A stretch of DNA of 32,940 nucleotides from NCBI GenBank assembly GCA_910588825.1, contig CAJURF010000037.1, forward strand, positions 1 to 32,940, written 5' to 3'. Origin of the DNA: an uncultured Lachnospiraceae bacterium. Lineage in GTDB: Bacteria; Bacillota; Clostridia; Lachnospirales; Lachnospiraceae. A program made the translations under genes and the position numbers. Of the stretch, positions 1-6,465 are shown one piece after another (the first letter of the stretch is position 1; the number at the start of each line of letters is the position of its first letter). The notes under the pieces are model-generated. The model saw only the letters and a list, made by a program, of their open reading frames with translations. It did not search any database and had not been told where the DNA came from.

Positions 1-1964
1 CCTACATATCCTGGAGGAGCTCCGATAAGCCTTGACACGGAGAACTTCTCCATATATTCACTCATATCAATGCGCACCATATTATTCTCATCGTCAAACA
101 GATTTGCCGCCAGTGTTTTTGCCAGCTCTGTTTTTCCCACGCCGGTGGGCCCCAGGAACAGGAAAGAACCGATGGGCTTGGACGGGTCTTTGATTCCGGC
201 TTTGGAGCGGAGAATGGCGTCAGTTACCTTTTTTACCCCCTCATCCTGGCCTACCACCCGCCTGTGCAGCTGTTCTTCCAGCCCCAGAATCTTGCTCCGC
301 TCTCCCTCTGTGAGTTTTGCTACAGGGATTCCGGTCCAGCGGGAAATAATTCTGGCGATTTCTTCATCTGTCACCCGTTCATGCAGAAGGCTGTGTTCTG
401 ATTGGTTCATCTGATTTTCCGCGATTTCCAGGTCATGCTGCAGACGGGGCAGTTCACCGTATTTCAGCTCACTGCTTTTCTCCAGGTCATAGTCCTGGGT
501 GGCCTTTTCAATCTGGCGCTTCACTTCCTCCATCCGCTCCCGTATTTTCTGGACTTTTTCCACTGACACTTTTTCGTTGTCCCACTGGGCCTTCTGGGCG
601 TTGAATTCATCCCGGGTGTCTGCCAGTTCTTTTTGCAGAACCACCAGACGGTCCTGGCTGAGCCTGTCGTTTTCTTTCTTCAATGCAGCCTCTTCAATTT
701 CCATCTGAGTGATTTTCCGGGACATATCATCCAGCTGAGAGGGCATGGAATCCAGTTCGGTTTTAATCAGTGCGCACGCCTCATCCACCAGGTCAATGGC
801 CTTGTCAGGGAGAAAACGGTCGCTGATATAGCGGTGGGACAGTGTAGCCGCAGCCACCAGCGCACCATCGGTGATTTTTACCCCATGATACACTTCATAC
901 CGTTCTTTCAGCCCGCGCAATATGGAAATGGTGTCCTCCACAGAAGGTTCGTCTACAAGAACAGGCTGGAAACGCCGTTCCAGGGCGGCGTCTTTTTCAA
1001 TATACTGGCGGTATTCGTCCAGGGTGGTGGCCCCGATGCAGTGCAGTTCTCCACGGGCCAGCATGGGTTTCAGCATATTTCCAGCATCCATGGCCCCATC
1101 GGTTTTCCCTGCACCCACAATTAAGTGCAGCTCGTCAATAAAGAGAATGATTTCACCCTCACTTTTACGCACTTCTTCCAGTACCGCTTTCAGCCGTTCT
1201 TCGAATTCGCCCCGGTATTTGGCACCAGCCACCAATGCCCCCATATCCAGGGAGAAAATCCGTTTGTTTTTCAAGCCTTCCGGCACATCCCCGCGGACGA
1301 TTCTCTGGGCCAGTCCCTCCACGGCAGCTGTCTTTCCCACACCGGGCTCCCCGATTAATACCGGGTTATTCTTGGTTTTCCTGGATAAAATCCTCACAAT
1401 ATTCCGGATTTCCTCGTCCCGCCCGATGACTGGGTCTAATTTCTGGTTTCTCGCCCGCTCCACCAGATCCTGGCCATATTTATTCAGTGTATCATAGGTG
1501 GCCTCCGGGTTGTCACTGACCACCCGCTGGTTTCCCCGCACAGTGGACAGAGCCTGCAGAAAACGTTCCCTGGTAATGCCATATTCCTGGAATAATTGTT
1601 TTACAGACGGGCTGGCATGGCGGATGATGGATAGGAACAGATGCTCCACAGACACATATTCGTCCCCCATCTGCCGGGCCTCTTCCTCAGCCTCCACCAG
1701 TGCCTTATTCAAGTGCTGTCCGTAATACAGGTTGCCCCCGGAAACCTTAACCCGCGCCTGTAATGCCCGGTCCAGGCTGTCTGCGAAAGCCTGGGGCTGG
1801 ATCTCCATCTTTTCCAGCAGTTTTTGAATCAGACTGTCATCCTGATGGTATAAACAGTAGAGCAGATGTTCCTGCTCAATCTCCTGGTTTCCATATTCAT
1901 AAGCGGCTTTCTCTAAGTTCTGGACAGCCTGGATTGATTTTTGTGTAAATTTTGCAATATTCAT
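1..1964 (-). CDS. clpB: ATP-dependent chaperone ClpB, 3' end outside window
   Basis: ClpB is the cytosolic Hsp100 disaggregase that threads aggregated proteins through its hexameric pore together with DnaK. The start is the ATG at 1962-1964, preceded by GGAGGG at a good distance; the protein opens MNIAKFTQKSIQAVQNLEKA, a typical Clp N domain. NBD1 Walker A (GEPGVGKT) is at residues 205-212, followed by the Walker B FIDELH and the GAMDAGNMLKP segment. The charged coiled-coil middle domain follows (about residues 400-540; it includes a DRLSQDRLVVLQKEL stretch), which separates ClpB from ClpC/ClpA. NBD2 Walker A (GPTGVGKT) is at residues 605-612 and the last visible residues are GAPPGYVG. About 200 C-terminal residues of the usual roughly 860 lie beyond the left edge. 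Its promoter and a CIRCE-like operator are just upstream. Family assignment is secure. Confidence 0.97.
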   Translation of the reverse strand, partial: MNIAKFTQKSIQAVQNLEKAAYEYGNQEIEQEHLLYCLYHQDDSLIQKLLEKMEIQPQAFADSLDRALQARVKVSGGNLYYGQHLNKALVEAEEEARQMGDEYVSVEHLFLSIIRHASPSVKQLFQEYGITRERFLQALSTVRGNQRVVSDNPEATYDTLNKYGQDLVERARNQKLDPVIGRDEEIRNIVRILSRKTKNNPVLIGEPGVGKTAAVEGLAQRIVRGDVPEGLKNKRIFSLDMGALVAGAKYRGEFEERLKAVLEEVRKSEGEIILFIDELHLIVGAGKTDGAMDAGNMLKPMLARGELHCIGATTLDEYRQYIEKDAALERRFQPVLVDEPSVEDTISILRGLKERYEVYHGVKITDGALVAAATLSHRYISDRFLPDKAIDLVDEACALIKTELDSMPSQLDDMSRKITQMEIEEAALKKENDRLSQDRLVVLQKELADTRDEFNAQKAQWDNEKVSVEKVQKIRERMEEVKRQIEKATQDYDLEKSSELKYGELPRLQHDLEIAENQMNQSEHSLLHERVTDEEIARIISRWTGIPVAKLTEGERSKILGLEEQLHRRVVGQDEGVKKVTDAILRSKAGIKDPSKPIGSFLFLGPTGVGKTELAKTLAANLFDDENNMVRIDMSEYMEKFSVSRLIGAPPGYV

Positions 1965-2069
1965 GATGATCCCTCCATGTTTGTGTGGAGTGTTCTGCCG
2001 GAATATGAGCACATGGGAAGATGTGCAGCGGCTCCGGGAACATTCACATGACTTTTTTGTTCTATCAGA

Positions 2070-2098
2070 ACTATAACATTAATTATTAGCCACGTCAA
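2070..2098 (-). promoter_or_regulatory. sigma-A type promoter of clpB
   Basis: On the minus strand TTGACG (2093-2098) and TATAGT (2070-2075) are separated by exactly 17 bases. This leaves a clpB leader of about 100 nt. The -35 box lies inside the CIRCE-like element, so a bound repressor would block RNA polymerase. Seen directly; function inferred. Confidence 0.8.
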
Positions 2099-2112
2099 GG
2101 GTTGAGTGCTAA
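2086..2112 (-). promoter_or_regulatory. CIRCE-like HrcA operator, one arm degenerate
   Basis: The CIRCE consensus is TTAGCACTC-N9-GAGTGCTAA. On the plus strand the window has TTAGC at 2086-2090, a 4-base divergent end of that arm, a 9-base spacer, and a perfect GAGTGCTAA arm at 2104-2112. Total length is 27, exactly as in CIRCE. One arm is 9/9, the other 5/9. It overlaps the -35 box of the clpB promoter. This suggests HrcA control of clpB, perhaps weakened; CtsR heptads were not seen. Confidence 0.65.
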
Positions 2113-2162
2113 AAAAGTACAGAAAATACTCAAACCACAAATACTCAAGCAAAATTATCAAG

Positions 2163-2522
2163 TTATCCTAATTTAATACGTCCGGCTGCTCTTTCTTTTG
2201 CAATATCTGCACTCTCAACCCCGATATAACGTAGTTCAATAAAATATCCTCTATTCTTTGTTTTTGTTATATTATTTATTATTGATTTTCCACACAATGT
2301 AGTTTCCTGATTAAAAGCAATGCCTTCATCAAAATACTTAGCAATTTTCTTTACTGCAATTTTTCCGGCAGTCATAACGTCAGCCATATCTCTCCAATCG
2401 CCAAACTCTCTCAATATTTCATCTGTATTCACTCTTGGCATACTCTGCAAGCTTTGCAGTGATTGGTACAGTGTCGATTTGCCAGCTCCATTAACGCCTG
2501 CTATTAAAATATATTTTTTCGC
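2163..2522 (-). pseudogene. COG4185/zeta-toxin-type P-loop kinase, degraded
   Basis: The minus-strand reading frame encodes a P-loop kinase of the zeta-toxin/COG4185 family. It has KKYILIAGVNGAGKSTLYQ (Walker A), MPRVNTDEI, GIAFNQETTLCG and YFIELRYIGVES, in the family's order. Two defects are visible. First, the expected start codon before KKYIL is missing: the codon there is GCG, the frame is closed upstream by TAA, and the first usable start codon is a TTG at 2448-2450, after the Walker A. Second, the protein ends at RIKLG, whereas family members continue (GGHGIP...) for tens of residues. A functional enzyme is therefore unlikely. It lies directly after the small ORF ending at 2522, the usual order for these two-gene units. 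The family call is confident; calling it a toxin rests on family knowledge only. Confidence 0.75.
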
Positions 2523-2689
2523 TAAAAGAGGTTCCTTTCTATTACCTGCCGTTGTTTTCTTTGCAGTAGAAAATTACCCACCATTTCATAAAAACTTCTT
2601 TGTTCTTCTGTTTCGGCTTCTAGTACAAGCTGTAAAGTGTCTTCCGGTTGAAGCATTTTTATATCTTCATATATTTTTTCACATCGCAC
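2522..2689 (-). CDS. Small protein preceding the zeta-type kinase remnant (candidate antitoxin)
   Basis: A 55-residue ORF opens with GTG (2687-2689), with GGAGG at 2699-2703 giving 9-base spacing. A consensus-like promoter (TTAACA-N17-TATAAT) lies just upstream. The protein contains KIYEDIKMLQPEDTLQLVLE, acidic EAETEEQRSFYEMVGNFLLQ, and a basic tail RKQRQVIERNLF; it looks all-helical. Its stop codon touches the point where the kinase should begin, the arrangement of coupled small-protein/zeta-kinase pairs. It is complete although its partner is broken. An antitoxin or accessory role is inferred from position only. Confidence 0.6.
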   Translation of the reverse strand: MRCEKIYEDIKMLQPEDTLQLVLEAETEEQRSFYEMVGNFLLQRKQRQVIERNLF

Positions 2690-2731
2690 ATACCAGCACC
2701 TCCATTATAAAATCTGTGTAAATTAAAATTT

Positions 2732-2760
2732 ATTATAACCTAAATAGCCTAAAATGTTAA
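2732..2760 (-). promoter_or_regulatory. Promoter of the small ORF/kinase remnant
   Basis: Minus strand: TTAACA (2755-2760), 17 bases, TATAAT (2732-2737). It sits between the rpsI terminator and the GTG-start ORF, so the two genes are transcribed independently of the ribosomal operon. Confidence 0.65.
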
Positions 2761-2763
2761 TAG

Positions 2764-2796
2764 GTTAAAAAAACTCCGCAGGAAATCCTGCGGAGT
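2764..2796 (-). terminator. Rho-independent terminator of rplM-rpsI
   Basis: ACTCCGCAGG and CCTGCGGAGT form a perfect 10-bp GC-rich stem (2773-2796) with a 4-base loop, followed on the minus strand by a run of Ts. It lies 32 bases after the rpsI stop. Confidence 0.93.
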
Positions 2797-2827
2797 ATAT
2801 ATTCTTGAAATCTTGTGTTTTGTCTGC

Positions 2828-3220
2828 CTATCTCTTTGAGAACTGCGGTGCACGGCGTGCTGCCTTGAGACCGTATTTCTTTCTCTCTTTCATTCTTGGA
2901 TCCCTGGTCAGGAAACCAGCTGATTTCAAAACAGGTCTGAAACTGCTGTCTGCTTCCAGAAGTGCTCTGGCAATGCCATGACGAATGGCGCCAGCTTGTC
3001 CGGTAAATCCACCCCCGTGAACATTTACTAATACATCATACTTATCTGCAGTATCTGTTGCAACCAGCGGCTGGCGGACTACAACTTTCAGAGTCTCCAT
3101 AGGCAGATAAGCATCAATATCTCTTTTATTAATAGTAATTTTACCAGTTCCCGGCATCAGATAAACCCGTGCAACCGATGATTTCCTTCTTCCTGTTCCA
3201 TAAAATCTTGTGCTGTCCAA
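2828..3220 (-). CDS. rpsI: 30S ribosomal protein S9
   Basis: S9 binds the 16S rRNA of the small-subunit head, and its C-terminal tail reaches the P-site tRNA. The 130-residue length is normal. Visible signatures are FYGTGRRKSSVARV at the N terminus, VHGGGFTGQAGAIRHGIARA in the middle, and the terminal RRAPQFSKR tail. The start is a TTG at 3218-3220 with GAGGAGGT 8 bases upstream; no in-frame ATG gives a family-like N terminus. It follows rplM with a 17-base gap and shares its promoter; the terminator is at 2764-2796. Confidence 0.97.
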   Translation of the reverse strand: MDSTRFYGTGRRKSSVARVYLMPGTGKITINKRDIDAYLPMETLKVVVRQPLVATDTADKYDVLVNVHGGGFTGQAGAIRHGIARALLEADSSFRPVLKSAGFLTRDPRMKERKKYGLKAARRAPQFSKR

Positions 3221-3237
3221 AATATTCTACCTCCTCA

Positions 3238-3666
3238 CTAAAATGCTATTTGCTCCGGTTTCTGCGCTGCGTGTTTGTGTTCCGGTCCTGTATATACAAA
3301 CAATTTTCTATACATCTGTCTTCCCAGCGGTCCTTTGGGAAGCATACCCTTAACAGCCAGCTCAAGCACTCTTTCCGGTTTCTTTGCTAACATTTCGTTC
3401 AGCGTAGTTTCCTTCATGCCGCCAACATATCCGGAATGATGATAATAGATCTTTTGAGACATTTTCTTTCCGGTTACTTTGATTTTCTCAGCATTTACTA
3501 CAATTACATAATCCCCGGTATCCTCATGGGGAGTAAACTGCGGTTTGTTCTTACCTCTTAAAATCTTTGCAATTTCAGATGCAAGACGGCCCAGAGTGCA
3601 TCCATCTGCATCTACAACATACCATTTCCTCTCGATTTTATCTGGATTGGGCATATATGTTTTCAT
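3238..3666 (-). CDS. rplM: 50S ribosomal protein L13
   Basis: L13 is an early-assembling 23S rRNA binding protein. The 142-residue protein begins MKTYMPNPDKIERKWYVVDA and has DGCTLGRLAS, KITGKK-type (KIKVTGKKMSQKIYYHHSGY) and AVKGMLPKGPLGRQMYRKLFV, all typical. The start ATG (3664-3666) has AGGAGG 7 bases upstream. It is the first gene of the rplM-rpsI operon. The leader upstream is about 310 nt and holds a hairpin structure and a palindromic element, which is unusual for this operon. Confidence 0.98.
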   Translation of the reverse strand: MKTYMPNPDKIERKWYVVDADGCTLGRLASEIAKILRGKNKPQFTPHEDTGDYVIVVNAEKIKVTGKKMSQKIYYHHSGYVGGMKETTLNEMLAKKPERVLELAVKGMLPKGPLGRQMYRKLFVYTGPEHKHAAQKPEQIAF

Positions 3667-3734
3667 GGTCTTTCCTCCTGGAATTTAACGATTACACGTA
3701 ACTGTTCAGTACCTTCCCAGTTACGATCCACTTA

Positions 3735-3892
3735 GGAACTGTAGGAAAATAACTGACACATCTTGACTTGTCTATTTCTCCGATTGCACAGGCCAAAAAG
3801 CCTCGACGATGCCCGCATCGTCTGCGTTTTTTGACCTGCACACTCGAAAAAATATCCTGCGCAATCTGTATCACTTATTTTCCTACAGTTCC
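3735..3892. repeat. 158-bp palindromic MITE-like element in the rplM leader
   Basis: The ends are perfect 18-bp inverted repeats: GGAACTGTAGGAAAATAA at 3735-3752 and its reverse complement at 3875-3892. The interior is also imperfectly self-complementary, including CGACGATG near the centre paired with CATCGTC, so the whole element can fold into one long hairpin. TTA occurs directly outside each end (3732-3734 and 3893-3895), consistent with a 3-bp target duplication. It lies inside the transcribed leader of rplM. It encodes nothing convincing. Mobile origin is inferred; a second copy was not noticed in the window. Confidence 0.7.
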
Positions 3893-3935
3893 TTATGATT
3901 ATATTTATCAGTCATTTATCATGTAAAATACTCTC

Positions 3936-3981
3936 GCCGGGGCACGGGAAAAGAGCATTTTCCAACTATGTCATACCCGGC
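3936..3981 (-). promoter_or_regulatory. Structured 5' end of the rplM leader RNA (candidate r-protein leader)
   Basis: On the minus strand, starting at the predicted transcription start, GCCGGG (3976-3981) can pair with CCCGGC (3936-3941). Inside, GGAAAA/TTTTCC (3947-3952 with 3958-3963) form a hairpin with a 5-base loop. A nested two-stem structure at the 5' end of an rplM transcript resembles the known class of autoregulatory L13 leaders in Firmicutes, but the match to that family was not tested. Confidence 0.5.
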
Positions 3982-3982
3982 T

Positions 3983-4011
3983 ATTATATTATAGGAAATT
4001 TTGCGTGTCAA
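3983..4011 (-). promoter_or_regulatory. Promoter of rplM-rpsI
   Basis: Minus strand: TTGACA (4006-4011), 17 bases, TATAAT (3983-3988), a perfect sigma-A consensus. It lies about 320 bases before the rplM start and just after the stop of the truncated Wzz gene. Confidence 0.92.
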
Positions 4012-4053
4012 CTGGTTTTTGAAAATTTTCGGGGAAACAATTTAAAAATAATT

Positions 4054-5139
4054 TTATTCGATAATAATCATTCCCAGAACCTCAATTTCCAGCCGCCGCA
4101 AAAGGTCTAATACCCGCCGGATCTCTTTATATTGTACCGAACCTGCCTTTTCAAGTAAAACAGCTCCATGGATATTTCCATTCAATAAATGCATGGCATC
4201 GGAATCGTATATAACATTATCTGCACGCAGAAATTCCACCTGGTCTGCATCTAAAATGCGCTGGATCTCCTGCTCTGCCTTTGCCGCTGTCTCCGGCAGC
4301 AATCCGCAGCTCACTCCATATATTTGATGGAATCCCTTTTTCTGAGAGACCATCTGCACTGCGGCCGCGGCCAGGCTGACAGCTTTTTTGCCAGAAACCA
4401 TATCTCTTTCTTTATCCCGATGTTTATACAGCCCCCGGTCCACACTGTTAAAGAAGGAATATTGTTTTTGTACTGCCGGGATGCGCCCCAGTGTGGGAAT
4501 CTGGTACAATACAGTACAGTCGTCCGTATACCGCAGCCGGTTGTCCATAATATATAGAAAAAATAGTACAAATACATAGATAATTACAGCAAATATACAC
4601 CCCCACACAGCAGACCGCAGATATACATGGGAGGTTTCTGTTTTGCTGTCATTTTCCGTTGAGGCAGCGTTTGTATCCCCATTGTCACCGGCAGTACGCA
4701 GGCGGTAAAACTGTAGCTGCATTTCAGAAAATTCATCTATCATCGCAGCAGTCTCTGAGCGTAAAGAACCAATCTTATATTTCATATCGATTTGTTCCTG
4801 CATCACAGAAGTGCTGCGGCTGGAGGCTATGGTATCTTTTAAAACGGTGACATCATGGGCGCCAAATGTATCCGCAATGGAACCGCGTATAGATACAATA
4901 TAAGCCTGGACGGCTTTGGACAATGCGCGGCAGACTTTTTTTGACCCGGCAGCTGCAGTGATATGGAACGAACAGCTTTCCTGTTTCTGGATGAGCGAGC
5001 CTGGCTGAATAACGGAAATTAGTTCTTGTGCATCTGATATGGTGATGCCTTTGACTCTGCCGGAAATAAACTGATAGATATCGTTTGAGGATAGTAGTCT
5101 GATAATACGGCTGTTAAAAATAGCCGGAAAGGAGAATTT
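4054..5139 (-). pseudogene. Wzz/CpsC-like chain-length protein fused to a kinase-like domain, 5'-truncated
   Basis: The open frame has a Wzz-type extracytoplasmic region, a proline-poor coiled segment, one membrane segment (WGCIFAVIIYVFVLFFLYI), and a cytoplasmic part beginning LYQIPTLGRIPAVQKQ, which matches the post-membrane region of Wzz/Wzc proteins. The C terminus (GAVLLEKAGSVQYKEIRR to VLGMIII) resembles the last strands of the bacterial tyrosine kinase fold. The place of its Walker A reads GVSCGLLPETAAKA, without the lysine, so this domain looks catalytically dead. The frame is closed by TGA at 5140-5142, and no ATG, GTG or TTG occurs until 4921-4923, deep in the domain. The N-terminal membrane anchor is therefore lost. 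It probably controlled polysaccharide chain length before being broken. Confidence 0.7.
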
Positions 5140-5140
5140 T

Positions 5141-5516
5141 CAGCTGGATTCTGACATAAGTGTCAGCTATATGTGGATGCTGATCAGAAAATATGGCTGG
5201 ATGATGATCCGCAGCAGGAGGGATTACAATCGGCGAAGATGTGATAGGCGGACAATATATCCGCTTTCACTCAGAAAACCACAATTACAGCAATTTGGAT
5301 GTTCCGATTAGGGAACAGGGGGTTACCCGGCAGGGCATTAAAGTGGGAAACAACTGCTGGATTGGGTCAGGCGCTGTATTTCTGGACGGTGCGGAACTGG
5401 GGGACGGGTGCGTGGTGGCGGCAAACGCTGTTGTGACAGGCACATTCCCCGCAAATACAGTCATCGGCGGAATTCCCGCCAGAGAGCTGAAAAAACGCGG
5501 AGAACGAAAAATATAA
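5141..5516 (+). pseudogene. Hexapeptide-repeat O-acetyltransferase with internal deletion
   Basis: Two pieces of one protein family lie in different frames. The first (from 5141, perhaps reaching back to about 5110) reads QLDSDISVSYMWMLIRKYGW, the N-terminal helix of capsule acetyltransferases. The second (about 5220-5516) carries the C-terminal left-handed beta helix: GITIGEDVIGGQYIRFHSEN, NHNY, VGNNCWIGSGAVFLDGAELG and VIGGIPAREL. About 100 residues between them are absent and the join shifts frame. The catalytic His of HSENHNY is retained, but an intact trimer fold is unlikely. It is transcribed away from the truncated Wzz gene; the two meet within about 5090-5145. Confidence 0.7.
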
Positions 5517-5586
5517 CATCCACAGGCATCGCGGAGTATGCTGCCGGCCACACAGTGAACAGTAACGGATGTTCAAACATATGATC

Positions 5587-6465
5587 ATGAAAACAGGATT
5601 TATCATTGTAAATTACAATTCATGGGAAATGACGGAGAAACTGGCACTTAAGACAGCTTCTTATAAAAACATAGACGCTGTTGTGGTGATAGACAATGCC
5701 TCCACAGACGGCTCTTACCAGCATCTGAAAAACATGAGCCATAAGAAGCTCCATGTATTTCAGAATGACAGAAACGGGGGATATTCCTTTGGAAATAATT
5801 ATGGTGCAATTATCTGCCGCAGGCTGGGAATGGAGATTGTTTTCATTGCCAATCCAGATGTGTGGGTTGGGGAAGCACACATACAGAAGATATTGGACCG
5901 GTTTGCAGACAGCGGTTATTCGGTTCTGTCAGGGGTAGAATATGACGCCTATGGAAACATGTGCCGGCCGCCTTTATGGAAGCGGAGGCAGTATTGGGAT
6001 GACTTTGGAGACTGCTTTTTCTTATGGAGATGTTGCAGCAGGAAAAACTTTGGCATAGAATTGTACCAAAACGCTGGGGTACAGCGGGCAGAAATGGTGA
6101 AGGGCGCATTTTTGGCTGTGCGTTTAGAAGATTTCCTGGATGTGGAAGGTTTTGATGAACAGATATTTTTGTACTGTGAAGAGAGGGTTCTGGCAAAGAA
6201 AATGGAGAGCTCAGGCAGAAAAATCGGAATTGTGGCAGATGCACAGTATACCCATACCCACTCAGCGTCCATCCAGAAAACATATAGACGGGTAAGTCAG
6301 CAGATGGGTATACTCTATCAGTCACGATTGTATTATCACCAAAAGTACAGCCGGATTGGCAGGTGGAGATATATTCTGCTTGCAGCAGCGATGAAAGTTT
6401 CTTTGTTAGAATATCAGATACGAGACTGGCTCCGTCTGAGAAAAAACTACAAGGAGTCCCAATGA
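5587..6465 (+). CDS. Family 2 glycosyltransferase (rhamnosyltransferase-like)
   Basis: A cytoplasmic, membrane-associated GT-A transferase that adds a sugar to a lipid-linked repeat unit. Seen: TGFIIVNYNSWE at the start, VVVIDNASTDGSYQHL (nucleotide binding), NGGYSFGNNYGA, FIANPDVWV (the DxD-like metal site is NPD, as in WbbL-type enzymes), and VKGAFLAVRLEDF followed by GFDEQIFLYCEE. The length of 292 is normal. No clear Shine-Dalgarno precedes any of the ATGs at 5569, 5581 or 5587; 5587 gives the family-like N terminus MKTGFIIVNYN. Its stop overlaps the next gene by ATGA. The donor and acceptor cannot be told from sequence. Confidence 0.88.
   Translation: MKTGFIIVNYNSWEMTEKLALKTASYKNIDAVVVIDNASTDGSYQHLKNMSHKKLHVFQNDRNGGYSFGNNYGAIICRRLGMEIVFIANPDVWVGEAHIQKILDRFADSGYSVLSGVEYDAYGNMCRPPLWKRRQYWDDFGDCFFLWRCCSRKNFGIELYQNAGVQRAEMVKGAFLAVRLEDFLDVEGFDEQIFLYCEERVLAKKMESSGRKIGIVADAQYTHTHSASIQKTYRRVSQQMGILYQSRLYYHQKYSRIGRWRYILLAAAMKVSLLEYQIRDWLRLRKNYKESQ

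Noticed and set aside
70..1725. Several plus-strand open frames of 60-190 codons
   Set aside because: They are antisense shadows of clpB; the minus strand encodes a clean ClpB with all motifs.
1961..2161. 66-codon minus-strand frame upstream of clpB
   Set aside because: It covers the clpB promoter, CIRCE-like site and ribosome binding site, and has no motif.
3692..3874. 60-codon minus-strand frame in the palindromic element
   Set aside because: It arises from the inverted repeat, lacks a proper ribosome binding site and has no recognisable motif.
4311..4577. Alternative frame inside the Wzz-like gene
   Set aside because: Low-complexity shadow of the Wzz frame.
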